A stretch of 64,000 nt of DNA. It comes from Annulohypoxylon bovei var. microspora (Eukaryota; Ascomycota; Sordariomycetes; Xylariales; Hypoxylaceae). This document shows positions 35,801 to 46,122 of the stretch, in pieces (positions within the stretch are counted from its first letter, which is position 1; each line of letters starts with the position of its first letter). Made by a program: the position numbers and the translations under genes. The DNA lies in NCBI GenBank assembly GCA_022836615.1, contig MU405292.1:1-64000 (forward strand), read 5' to 3'. The notes under the pieces were generated by a model. The model searched no databases. It was not told the DNA's origin and saw only the letters and a program-made list of their open reading frames with translations.

Positions 35801-38001
35801 CTCGGAAGTCTTCGATATACCAAGTCTTTGGTCAAGCAGAGGCGAATAACATTGCAGTATCGGGAATATCTACGGACGATTGGGATGATTCGCTTGCCCG
35901 CATGCCACTCGGATCTGGCAGCTACGCATCATCTATCACGGCGTCGGGGGCTCTAGTCGGTATCCTTGCCTCCCCAGGAAATGTATTCGTATACGACTCC
36001 TCGACATTTGAAGAAGTGACATCATCCCCGATCAAACATGGAGAGCGTGTGTACAGAATGGAACTCAACAATACTGCTTCATTACTTGTTACCTACGGAT
36101 ACCGAACGATAAAAATATGGGAAACATCGACGGGAGCTTGCAAGATATCAGTCGATAACCTCGAATCACGACCTCGACCTCTTTCTATGCTATTTATGAA
36201 TAACAACACAACTCTCCTTATCGGCCATGACGACAGGCGGATACGCTCGCTTGATTTGAACCAAGAATTTCCAACCTGGCAGCTTGTCGCGGATTTGGAA
36301 GAGCCAGAGCTGGAAGGATACTTTCTGAACTCGTCGAGTTACATGACTTTCAATCATGACGGAACCTTGATCGCTGTGGCCTACCGTGGTCACCCCCTTT
36401 CAGCATTCGAAGTGGATGGTCCAACGCATATAGGTCATTGTTGGCGGACACGAGAAAAAGTTGCTATGGGCGATGTAATAGACGCCGTCTGGCATCCATA
36501 CCACCCCGAGCTTCTGGGTCTCTATATCGAGGGCGTCATTTTTAAGTGGCGTCCGTACGAGGGTGAAACTGTTGAGATGTTTACAGGAGCATCTAAACTA
36601 GCCATTAGCAGAGACGGGAATCTCTTCACTACTGGTGATTCACGTGGAATAGTGAAAGTTTATACTACATCCGACCTTAGCCTCCTCTACCAATTGGCAT
36701 CTCAGGACATAGTTCTCGGTCTAGCATTTAGTCCTGATAATCGTCGCTTTTATGACATCAGAGGATACTATGGGAATGCGTGGGAGCCGAATGCACTTGT
36801 GAAGTTTGAGGAACAGACCGACAAAAGTATTGACAGTGGGAACGAAACCGAGGGCTTTACTCATGGTCTGCAAACTTACTCGAGCACGTCTCGGAGAGTT
36901 GACTCCATCACGGTGCTAGCGGCATCGCCTGCAGGGCGAGTGTACAGCTACGGAACAGAAAGGGGAACGGTTTACCTATTCGACTTGCGCCAAGAAAAGA
37001 TTTTCAATGCTCTTACACCCAAAGGATTTCTGAGCATTGAGCAAATGAGCTGGAGCGACGACGGAAGATACGTCTGCTTTTCCGACTCTGCTAAAAGGGT
37101 CTTCATCATATCAGTGACTGTCGACCCAAATTCTTCGGAGCTGATTGCCGAAACTAAGGCAGAAATGTCGATGAAAAATATAACGAAAGGGCCCATCACA
37201 CAACTACTTTTCCGACCCAATTCAATCGATATCATGGTGTTTACCTCTAACAATGCTCACGTCATCTCGCTCACGTCATTTTCCATCGTGCAGTCGGCTG
37301 AATTAGATACGGCCGAACGAATATGGATTGTTCATCCCCAAACCCGTGAACTGGTCATTGGATTTGGGCCGGAGCGAATACAAATTCTAGACTGGAACTT
37401 GGTTGAGAAGCGAGCTTATACTACCACCTTAGAGGGTTCTTCGGACGATGCGACAGTCGAGAAAGTCACCGTCACCCAGGACAAAACGCAGTTGTTAGTC
37501 CAAAAGTACCTTCGAAGCCATAACTTGAAAGAACGGACATTCCACTATTTCGAAGTCTCCAAGCTCTCGATATTCTCGGAAGCAGCCCCTGACGTAGGAT
37601 TGAAGAATGAACCGGCGGCCATAACTCCAACTCTCCTCCCTCAAGACGTATCGTCTGAAATTGCTCTTTTACTCTCATTCCAATCACACGACAGCCTCAT
37701 ATTTCTCTCGAGACATTTCTCCGTATGCTCCTGGCAGGTTCCCTCAGGCTCGAGCGCATCTGTTATTGTCCCAATATCAAGGCCTAGCAGCCATACAGAT
37801 AGCACGAATCCAGGAGTTTCCTCTGTTCATCAAGAAAGCAATGTCACCACTAAACATAAGTTCAAAGAGCTTTTCTCATTGCCAGGGGATTGGATTAGTA
37901 GGGACTGCCTCTCCTTATGTGTTGTCTGGGAAAAGGAGAAGTCCTTTCTCTGCCCGAGGAATGGGGAGGTTGCTGTTGTTAGATGCGCGGCTTTGGTCTG
38001 A
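32833..38001 (+). CDS. NLR: SesB-like hydrolase, NACHT and WD40-like propeller
   Basis: Fungal NLRs act in heterokaryon incompatibility and probably other immune-type responses. Six exons are proposed: 32833-32847, 32918-33448, 33501-33551, 33606-33890, 33945-34913 and 34966-38001, giving 1628 residues. Introns 2-5 are 52-54 bp with clear branch sites, and each join restores family sequence (for example GLIFKE-AYIQGQNDPEY and SQNNFL-WVRLAVEKLN). Exon 1 is the least certain. Residues about 80-340 form the alpha/beta hydrolase: FIHGLGG, nucleophile motif HSMGG with Ser about 191, STPHRGT, and the His-bearing DADHHGVCKYDSP. NACHT starts about 405 with Walker A GGPATGKS (about 419) and Walker B LYWVIDGLDEA (about 519). 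A winged-helix-like region follows. From about 930 to 1500 lies a degenerate beta-propeller (TIKIWETSTG, VYLFDLRQ). The hydrolase catalytic residues look intact. The ligand and partners are unknown. Confidence 0.87.
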
Positions 38002-38029
38002 GTCACCCTCACTAGAATATCATCAAGAT

Positions 38030-38199
38030 ATGTCTACACGATGCGCGCATATAGTCCAAGGCCCTGTACATCACTTATCCCTTGGGCTACTGATTAAGGC
38101 AATCTACACATATTGAGGCTGGCGATAAGTGCTGGTTACATAATCAGGGGATGGCAAATAGGACGTGCGAGACACTGTATACGCGCACTGTACGCACAT
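38030..38199. mobile_element. MITE family copy D (diverged)
   Basis: This lies between the convergent 3' ends of the NLR and MFS genes. The ends are imperfect inverted repeats (ATGTCTACACGATGCGCGCA against ATGTGCGTACAGTGCGCGTA). The inner block GTGCTGGTTACATAATCAGGGGAT matches the same block of copy B (GTGCTAGTTACATAATGAGGGGAT). It is more diverged than the other three copies. Confidence 0.6.
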
Positions 38200-38279
38200 A
38201 TTCCGACACTGTTCTGCCTCACCCAGTACTACTTGGCCAACAAACCTCAAGATATGCTTCCATTCAACAGTAATACAGG

Positions 38280-39965
38280 CTATATCTCCGCTAAGACTAT
38301 GGCGCTCTGTCTCCATCGCATCCCATTCTGATAGTCAACGAGGAAGAGGCCGATAGCAATCAAACATAAACCGCCCATGAAGGTAAATGTCCAACCAATG
38401 CCTAAAGCGTCAATCAAATCTTGAAGAAACGACACTGTGACCGCCGCCAAAGTACAGCGTACTATGTTGCTCGAAGCTTGGGCAGCGGCCGGGTTCCGAT
38501 GATTCTTATCTACTAAAAGAGTATTGTAAACCTGAGAGTTGTTTAGTTGGGTCTAAAGAGTTTTCGATCAACGCCGGGAAGGGGAAACGAACACTGAAAT
38601 CGAGCTGCATACACAACCCCGCGATGAACTGAAGACTGAGGGGAATCGCAATATGCTAGAATATACCTATCAGCTTATAGAGAATCGGACTTAAAGGGGT
38701 TCGTGCTAACCTGGTGGTAATTCAAGGTCCAACCAAATGCGATTACTGAGGCGGTGGTGACCATCATGGGTATCCACACGACACTAAGGCGCGCCTTTTC
38801 AATTGGGAACTCGTCCAAGTCGTCTCCAGCCGCTTTATCAGTCGACAGGCCTCGCTTGGTTCTAGCATCGCGATATGCCTTATCTAATAAGTGGCCTGAG
38901 AAGAAGGTAGATACCATCCCTCCAATGCCAAAAGGAAGATATATAATGCCCGCTTGCCACTGATTGAGGCCATACATGTCGATGAATAATACTGATAGTG
39001 AGGCATTGATACACGTATATACGACATATAACAGACCACAACCAAAAATTATGACGGCATTGTCTCTGCGAGTAAGTATTATCAAAGACTTCAGCGGGTT
39101 AGGTAACCGTTGCTTGTGCCTTATAACCTGGTCGTTTTCTCTCCAATGACACAACAATTTCGGAACGGGTATTCTTAGGTGTTTTGGGGGCCTAATCGAT
39201 CTATTTCTTACGATCCTCCGGGAGGTCTCAGGGAGAAATAAGATCATAATAATCAAGCATAATCCCGCGGCAATGGAGAGGAACCAGAAGATCCAAGCCC
39301 AACCGGCAGCATAACTCAAACTCCCGCCCAGTATAGGCCCAAGACTTGGCGCAATTGTTATACCATACAAACGTCAGCTCAGAAAACGGTGTCGAGCGTT
39401 AGGCTCTACATGCGCGAAAGATACTGCGCTCACGAAGGAGCCTCTTTCCGCAGGGGATGAAACATCAGTGATCACCCCATACGCAATAGAGAAGGTTCCT
39501 AGAAGAAAAAGAAATTAGCACGACGGCCCCTATTTCCAAGTAGATCAAGCTCATACCAGAGATTGCTAGAGCTTGTAGTACACGGAGGCCCAAGAGTGCA
39601 TTGTATGACTTCGATAAAGCAATGGCAATGTTTGATGCCACATAGAGGCTCAACGTGATCATGTACACTGGCCGGCGACCCAAAACATCGGCAGCGTCGC
39701 CAACAAGTGTGGGAGCTATCGTTGCAACTGCCATATACGAAGTTATGGTCAAGTTGATCTTATCTACCGAAACAGCCAGCTGCTCGGACAATAAGTGCAC
39801 GGCTGGAAAGTAAATGAAGCTGCTTAGAGTCGAGAACCAAGCCGCGTACGAAACCATTGAGATAATACACCATTTCTCAGTTTTCGTAAACACCGAATAC
39901 CTGTCAACGGTAACTTCCGCGATTCTCTGTACATCCCGGGGGGTTTTAGTCGCCATCATCCTCAT
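38280..39965 (-). CDS. MFS transporter, probably damaged at one splice acceptor
   Basis: This is a 12-helix major-facilitator drug/polyamine-type proton antiporter by family resemblance. Exons on the minus strand: 39965-39557, 39498-39410, 39364-38711, 38655-38593 and 38531-38280, about 488 residues. Motif A reads GDAADVLGRRP. Later segments ILTRRDNAVIIFGCGLLYVVYTCINA, LPFGIGG and CMQLDFS-VYNTLLVDKNHR match a known fungal MFS subgroup. Introns 1, 3 and 4 are clean. Between SAVSFAH and GITIAPSLGPILGG a 45-bp intron is expected (donor GTAGAG, branch CCTAAC), but it ends TTGTAT rather than TTGTAG, and no other AG restores the frame. Reading through meets TGA at about 39373. So this copy is either a pseudogene or uses an odd acceptor. 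The substrate cannot be told. Confidence 0.75.
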
Positions 39966-40372
39966 TCATCAAATGATTTCCCAGAGAAATGTCCATATAA
40001 AAAAGGACTACAACTATTTGTTCTATTAAGGTACGCATACTTTAGACCCCGCTTGATTCGAAGAGGCCGATCTACGGCGGTCTTTTCTCCAGTGTTGGCT
40101 CTATTGAGCCGTGGATCTCGCAGTTTGTTTGAAGAATTGGGTTGCTATTGGCCGAACCAGAAAAAAACCCAATACAACCAGAGATTAGTTACCACTTGTT
40201 GGAATCTTTGGAAGTTGAGAAATCATGAGATTTATCACCAAAGCAGCAGTTCGTAAATGATAATCTGAATATTTGGAACCCTGTTAATCTCGATATAGAA
40301 CGAACAAGACATTTACTAAAACCCCCCTATTCCGACCATAATCGTGTTAAGCTTCTAAAAAATATATGAAGC

Positions 40373-40528
40373 ATGTGTTAATATCACTGTATCAAACTGT
40401 GCTCAAAGCTATCCCCTCAATTGATTACCTAAGTAACTTACACGTGCTATGACTAGCAATGGATGTGTATTAGATAATAAGGGGATAGTGTAAGACATAC
40501 CTAATCTATTACGGTGGAATTAACGTAT
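40373..40528. mobile_element. MITE family copy A
   Basis: A 156-bp palindromic element. The left end ATGTGTTAATATCACTGTAT pairs with the reverse complement of the right end (ATACGTTAATTCCACCGTAA) at roughly 70 percent identity. The inner blocks GCTATCCCCT and AGGGGATAGTG also face each other, and AAGTAACTTACAC resembles copies B and C. No coding capacity. Confidence 0.7.
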
Positions 40529-41196
40529 GCTCTATTTATTTTGACATCAATCTAAGGACCCAACTACAACCTGGGGATAGATATTAAAGAAACTACCATA
40601 TTCTACTTGGTATAATTAGACTTTGTTACTAATAATGAATGCCGCAAGGTTAACGGTTTTTAAATTTTCCTTCATTAGAATTAACATTTGCTCTACCTAC
40701 GCGGTTGACTTGATGATATTTCCAGCGATACTAACAAGGGCTTCATTAAACCCCTTCATATAATCCTTACAAAGGACCGGCTAAGTTGTTAACATCTATC
40801 TATTTAACATAGTTGACATTATGTTATACGTGAGTATGTTTTTCAAATGTTAAAAGGGGTAAACAGAAGCATCGCCCCCAAGTGACTAATCCCTTGATAA
40901 CCAAGAGACTTTTCCTTGCAACTCCTTTGAAATATAATACTAGGTGCTTAATATAAGTAACTCTATAGTTATCATAGTAATATTCAGCTCTTTATGGTAA
41001 TTACTTCTAAAGCCTGCCATAAGCTTTGATAGATTCAATAGTTTGTTGGTTACCTATGATATGATGTTCGTCAGCAGCTTGAGTCTATTCGTTGATAGCT
41101 GTATCGTGATTCTCACATCCATAATGTAATCCCCAGTGACTCCAAGGCAGTTCATGACGACTATACGACACACCTCCGGACTAGACCCAATTAATC

Positions 41197-41284
41197 GGCC
41201 CCGTATAACCGGACTCTTCTGGCCAGCTCCGTCCTAGTCGACCCCGTATCAGCCGCCCCGTATAAGCCTCCCCCGTATAAGCCG
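41197..41284. repeat. Four dispersed CCCCGTATAAGCC-like repeats
   Basis: Near-identical words occur at about 41197, 41240, 41254 and 41270. They could be a decayed tandem array or clustered binding sites about 200 bp upstream of the interrupted membrane-protein gene. Confidence 0.6.
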
Positions 41285-41531
41285 CATAGCTCATGCTACC
41301 CAGCCGCTTTCCACTTGTTCAAAGAGTCCTTTCCTAGGTAGGTACTTTTAAAAAAAACAATCCTCAAACACTCCCACAAAACTTTCCATCTTCATCCACA
41401 ACATCTTCCTCAACTACTAGAAACAACTCCCATCCTACACAATCTTCTCCAATGGATCCTTTCCCTCAATTCCGCAATCCTGGTGGCCGTCGTGGCGTGT
41501 TTGACCGTACTGTTCAATCTGCCATCATCAT

Positions 41532-41539
41532 GCTGAAGT
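41532..41539. repeat. Left 8-bp target-site duplication (GCTGAAGT)
   Basis: Identical to the 8 bp at 41970-41977 on the other side of the element; 8-bp duplications are the hallmark of hAT transposition. Confidence 0.95.
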
Positions 41540-41969
41540 CAGCGGTCCCAACAAGTCAAACGTAAACTTGACTTGCTTGATACTTGACTTGCATAAGTCA
41601 ATTCAAGCCCAAAATATCGTCAAGTTTGGCAAGTCAAATTTCGGTTTTTTCTTGACTTGAGTGGGTCTAATTTCATGAAGGTATCGCGCCCCACTTATAT
41701 ACCCATAATTACGCGTATAGTGGTGTTTTGACCAACGGCATTACCGAGTTTTATGGGACCCGGGTGAGTAACCACGGTTTAAAAATCGACGACGATGTTC
41801 ACGATGCACAGGCCAGGAATATGGGTTATGGACCCGCTTTTTGTATGATTATTAAGCAAGCCAAGCTGGAAAAATCGTCAAGTATTTAAGAATTGCTTCA
41901 AACTTGATTTGACTTGTGTAAGTCAAAATCAGCTTCACATTTGACTTGCTTGACTTGTTGGGACCCCTG
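41540..41969. mobile_element. 430-bp non-autonomous hAT-type element
   Basis: The left terminus CAGCGGTCCCAACAAGTCAA and the reverse complement of the right terminus CAGGGGTCCCAACAAGTCAA form a 20-bp inverted repeat with one mismatch. It is flanked by exact 8-bp duplications GCTGAAGT. CAGNGG ends and 8-bp duplications are diagnostic for the hAT superfamily. Both subterminal zones are packed with AAGTCAA/TTGACTT words in both orientations, the usual transposase-binding layout. No transposase frame is present, so it must be moved in trans. No second copy is visible in this window. Confidence 0.92.
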
Positions 41970-41977
41970 GCTGAAGT
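41970..41977. repeat. Right 8-bp target-site duplication (GCTGAAGT)
   Basis: Exact partner of 41532-41539. Confidence 0.95.
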
Positions 41978-42769
41978 TCTTCTGGTTGGTGGTATGCCAT
42001 GTATTCACGTACTGGCTATGCTACGTCCTGTCTGTACGCGCCAACGATGTCCGCCAAGCTTACGGTGGGGGTTTGGAGTTCGACATCGAGCCCGGCGTAC
42101 ATCTCTTCCTACTCGAGTGGGTGATCCTGTCCCAACGACGAATTCCGCCTTATTTCGGAATGGCCTTCATGATGCTATCGACCCTGATCTTCCGTACGCG
42201 TAAGTATTATTCTACATCTTGTTTACCTTAATACCTACCAACACTTCTATCGCCACTTGCTTCCGTCCCGTTGGCTGCCATCGTCTCGTTTCCATTTTAT
42301 CTCTGTTTTAGTATATGAAAAACATAATAAATTACCACATGGGATGCTTGATATAATAAGAAAACATTTGACGATCTAAATGCTAACTATGGTCTCTACA
42401 GTTATCGTCCACTGTCCTCCGTACATCGAAGGTCGTCGTGTTCCACCTCATCTTCGAAGCCGGACAGCCAAGAATCTCCATAGCATTGGAACAATGACCA
42501 CATACATTCTTGCCACACATCTCCTGGTTGGCTTATTCTACCTAGAGAAGATGCTCATCTTTGGCGATCATGTGTATGTGGTTCAACATCAAGGAGACGC
42601 GATTCCGTTTACGCTTGTGGTAGTCACCATAACAATTCAAATCGTCTCCGCCCATGCCATAGCCGGGGGTGCGTTGCACCAGATGGTCACAGATGACAAT
42701 ATCAAGATCTCTATGAGCTTTACCGCCATCATACTCGCCAATTTAGCGTGGCCATGGTACTTTTATTAA

Positions 42770-43443
42770 GGCGAACAAGCTTCTCATAAGCATTCTTCGG
42801 CACTCAGTCTACTTCTACGGTTACAGCTCATGGCTCACGGCATCACGATTCAATGAACGATTCAGTTCATGCGGCGATGATTTCATTCCAGGATGGAATA
42901 GTTGCCAAAAGGAGTTTCGAATTAACTTCCAATAAAAACCCAAAAAAAGGTCCGGTCCACGTTTTCGCATCGACCTTTTCGCAGGATAGGAACTTCTCAA
43001 CGGAACAGCTTATCGCGAGCACGGGGATGAGGGGGATTTGACAAACGAACAGTGAAAAGGGGTTCAAAAGGTTTTCCTATTGTAACTATGCGCATTCTCA
43101 GAATGCTTTTCCTTTCTCGATCAATCAAATCTCGACGCTGATTTCCCACGAGCGGAATTACGTTACATGCGTGACCACCACTAATTATAATCCATCCAAC
43201 CAAGTATCGTAACCTTGACTTTACTATTCGGGCAGGTGGCCAAGACCTTGTAGCTTCGACCTATCACATGCGATCCTTCGGTAAGTGATTGGTAAATATA
43301 GATCGGTACCGCCGATCCTCTTCTGTCAGTAGGTCATTTATCAACACATGAGCCCCTGGATTGACTGAATGTTGCCAAGATGATTTGGAGGGCCATCTTC
43401 ACCTCAAGATATCTTGATTCTACGTGTTTAGATTCGATTCGCA
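42770..43443. other. Intergenic, promoter of the esterase gene
   Basis: About 670 bp; no coding exon or clear element seen. The final stretch before 43444 is the leader of the esterase gene. Confidence 0.45.
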
Positions 43444-44707
43444 ATGAAGCTCATTAGCTTAGCAACAGCCATCGCGACGGCCGCCCTAGGCGTTGTAGCT
43501 GTCGCTGCATCAGAAGGGACGGCAGGTTGCGGCAAAAGTCACCCGCTTCCTAACATAACACAATACTTCGGCCTCACTAGTAGCGGGCGAGACCGAAGTT
43601 ACTCGATCCACCTCCCGGCTAACTACAGCGAAACGGCGCCGTATCCAGTCGTCCTCGGATTTCACGGCTCCAGCAGCGTCGGGCTTTTCTTCGAGGCGGA
43701 CACCAAGATGAGCGAGGCTCGGTTCAGTGCCAATGTACGTGATTTATCTCGTACCTAATACTAAGACGGCGGACTAACGACACATCCAGAAAATCATGGT
43801 CTACCCCAACGGCGTCGGCGTAAGCAGACCCTACCTCGCCTTACCCGATCCAAGTAACTGAATCCTATCTAGGGCGCATGGGCCGGCGCGAACTACTCCG
43901 AAGTGTCAGTCGACGAGGACCTGCAATTCGTATCGGACCTCCTGGACGCCGTGCGGGCCTCGTACTGCGTCGACGACAGCCGGATCTACGCCACGGGGTG
44001 AGTCCTCTCTGTCAAGTCCATTCAAATCTTAACACAGAAATCGCCCTCAACTTCGCGAAATCCTAGTCTGCACAGTACTATACACGTACTAACCAGCGCC
44101 AGCATGTCCATCGGCGGCGGCTTCGTCAACACGATCGCGTGCAACCCCATCTCCTCGCGCTTCGCCGCCTTCGCGCCGGCCTCCGGGTCGTTCTACACGG
44201 ACAACGACGCTTCGCACGCGAGCTGCGCGCCGGCCCGCAGTCCCCTGCCCGTGCTAGAGATCCACGGCGGCGCCGACGCTAGCGTGTACTACGCCGGGGG
44301 CGCGGGCGAGGGCGGCGACGAGCCCGACATCCCGACGTGGCTCGGGTGGTGGGCCGCGCGCAACGCGTGTGCGGATGATGGGAAAACGGTCGAGGAGAGC
44401 TTCGGGGGCGACGTGCTGCATACGAGCTGGGCGTGCGGGGGCGCGGCGGGCGTGCTGCAGCATTGGAAGGTGGATGATATGGGTGAGTTTACCTGCCGCC
44501 TAATCCGGTTTTCTTTACTTTCTTTTTTCTTCGTGTGATTTGGATTGTGGGGTTTTCGCTTGCTGACGATGGGGTGTTGCGTATGTAGGACATTGCTGGG
44601 CTTCGACCGAGATCAACTTCTCGCAGATCTCGGTGGGCGAGGGGCCGACGCATATACAGGCTTCGCAGATTATTATGGATTTCTTCGATCAGTTCACTAA
44701 GCCGTGA
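43444..44707 (+). CDS. Secreted CE1-type esterase (feruloyl/acetylxylan esterase-like)
   Basis: CE1 esterases cut ferulate or acetyl esters from plant cell-wall polysaccharides; the PHB-depolymerase-type fold is shared. Five exons (43444-43734, 43790-43819, 43873-43997, 44103-44482, 44589-44707) give 314 residues. Exon 2 is only ten codons. Introns are 53-106 bp with consensus donors and CTAAC-like branches. A signal peptide is evident (MKLISLATAIATAALGVVAVAA), so the enzyme is secreted. The oxyanion region is VVLGFHGSSS. The nucleophile motif is GMSIGGG with Ser about 151, Asp lies in HGGADASVY (about 205) and His in MGHCW (about 277). All three catalytic residues are present. Whether the substrate is feruloyl, acetyl or another ester cannot be decided. 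Confidence 0.88.
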
Positions 44708-44973
44708 CGGGGATGGAAACCCAATTTTATAGTCTTATAAAGCGGTGTTGGGTACATAGCTGTGTAATAGTCGCGGTAAATATTGATATGGGCTAGCGAT
44801 GGTCGCAAAAACTCCCCCATGTAATCTCCGGACTCTAGAGAGGTGGCTTGCTTGCCAATGTGAAGGCTTCCACGGAGCCTAATAAGGCATGCCTAGGTAG
44901 GTAACTAACAAGATCCATGCTTGAAGTAATTAACTAGGTAAAGAAGTGAAGCGTAAATGGTCGGAATAGTGGT

Positions 44974-46122
44974 TCAATCAACACGACGAATGAACAAAGC
45001 CCTACCATGCCCGCTACCTCTAACCGGCACCTCCATGCCGTCGACCTTAACGTTCTCAGGCTCATCCTCAGAGGATTTTATATCGGGCCAATCTCTCCAA
45101 ATTTCGATTTCGACGCCACCACACAGGCTCCGCGCCATCTGCACTACGCGGAGGCCTTGTGCTAAGTCGCCAACCTCGAGGACAGTGAGCCGCGGCTGGA
45201 GCACCTTGGCCACGCCCAAGATTCTAGCGTAGAAAATATCTTCCAGCTGGCACTCCGGGGATTCCGGAAGGCCTGTTGACGGTGCAGGCACCAAAGCGAG
45301 CCTGGGCTCGTACCTGCGCACCGAGCGCTCTGTATCGCAGTTGAACCCGCGAGTAGAGATATACGGCGGGTTGGATACCAGTATATCCACCACACCTATC
45401 CCCATCCCCTTTTCCTTTCCTAGCCCATCTCCATCCCGAGAAAGAAGCGACGACAGCCAGTCCGCAGAGAAAATATCCGCCTTCTCAAACGCGACATCCT
45501 GTTCTGTTTTCGGCAGGAACCCAAGCCGTGTATTATACGCCAGGTTCTCTCTCGCAAGCGCGACAGCTCTGGGCTCGATATCGACGCCCCGAACACGCAG
45601 CCCAGCGGACCTCCGGCGCAAAAGCGAGTGCAGCAGTAGCGCAATGCACCCAGTCCCCGTGCACAGATCCAGAACTCTCAGACCCTTCCCCCCATCACGA
45701 GCGCTATCCTCACGCACAACCTCCGCAAGCCTCGCAACCCAGGCCTCGGTCTCGGGGCGGGGAATGAGTACACCAGCCCGACACCTGATCTCCAGATCGC
45801 CGAAGGGCTGCGTGCCCAAGAGATACTGCAGCGGGACGCCTTGGCCCCTCCTCCGACAAAGATGGCCTAGCAGTAGATTCCGTCCCACTGTTCTGAGCCG
45901 ACTGTCATTGTTGCTGTTATCTCTAAGCCGGAGTTGCGATCGCGATTGCAATGGTGGCTGAGATGGGGATAGGGATGGGGTCAGCAACTCAGCCACGTGC
46001 TCGCGAATCCATCTCAGCTCGTTGCGCGCCGAGGCCAAGTCCCTGCACACGGGGAGCAGCGCGGCGAGATGGGGCGAGGTGCGGTGCGCGTGCCGGAGCA
46101 AGGACGGCGGCAGACGTGGCAT
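44974..46122 (-). CDS. Mitochondrial peptide-chain release factor N5-glutamine methyltransferase (HemK/PrmC/Mtq1-like)
   Basis: These enzymes methylate the Gln of the GGQ motif in class I release factors using S-adenosylmethionine. A single exon of 382 residues starts at ATG 46122. The helical N-domain ends in RRRGQGVPLQYLLGTQPFGDL, then LIPRPETEAWV, both typical of PrmC. SAM motif I is VLDLCTGTGCIALLL (about 150). The catalytic motif is DILVSNPPYISTRG (about 245), followed by YEPRLALV. The Arg/His-rich N-terminus (MPRLPPSLLRHAHRTSPHLAA) suggests mitochondrial import, which would make it Mtq1-like rather than cytosolic Mtq2. It is next to mitochondrial LeuRS on the same strand; a shared role in mitochondrial translation is a reasonable coincidence. 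Confidence 0.9.
   Translation of the reverse strand: MPRLPPSLLRHAHRTSPHLAALLPVCRDLASARNELRWIREHVAELLTPSLSPSQPPLQSRSQLRLRDNSNNDSRLRTVGRNLLLGHLCRRRGQGVPLQYLLGTQPFGDLEIRCRAGVLIPRPETEAWVARLAEVVREDSARDGGKGLRVLDLCTGTGCIALLLHSLLRRRSAGLRVRGVDIEPRAVALARENLAYNTRLGFLPKTEQDVAFEKADIFSADWLSSLLSRDGDGLGKEKGMGIGVVDILVSNPPYISTRGFNCDTERSVRRYEPRLALVPAPSTGLPESPECQLEDIFYARILGVAKVLQPRLTVLEVGDLAQGLRVVQMARSLCGGVEIEIWRDWPDIKSSEDEPENVKVDGMEVPVRGSGHGRALFIRRVD

Larger units (their letters stand above)
39966..41451. other. AT-rich intergenic region with MITE A and a short repeat cluster
   Basis: About 1.5 kb with no supported gene. It contains MITE copy A (40373-40528) and the CCCCGTATAA repeats at 41197-41284. Positions 41330-41451 are pyrimidine-rich and A-rich, as expected just upstream of the ATG at 41452. 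Confidence 0.5.
41452..42769 (+). pseudogene. Membrane-protein gene interrupted by a hAT-type insertion
   Basis: An ATG at 41452 opens MDPFPQFRNPGGRRGVFDR and continues to codon AAG at 41538. The frame then enters the inserted element and stops at TAA nine codons later. Immediately after the element and its second duplication, at 41978, the same frame resumes (FFWLVVCHVFTYWLCYVL) and runs to 42199. A 202-bp intron (donor GTAAGT, acceptor CTACAG) leads to exon 42402-42769. Without the element, one duplication copy gives a continuous two-exon gene of about 225 residues with four to five hydrophobic helices (GTMTTYILATHLLVGLFYL; FTLVVVTITIQIVSAHAIA; AIILANLAWPWYFY). I do not recognise the family. 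Both halves look undecayed, so the insertion is probably recent or polymorphic. Confidence 0.82.

Noticed and set aside
39401..39447. Alternative MFS intron from the GTGAGC in GSF-VSAVSF
   Set aside because: VSAVSF matches the family, so it should be coding; the available acceptors do not restore the downstream frame.
41537..41977. hAT-type insertion acting as a spliced intron via GTCAGC at 41538 and CTGAAG at 41976
   Set aside because: This join shifts the frame by one base, so it would not rescue the protein.
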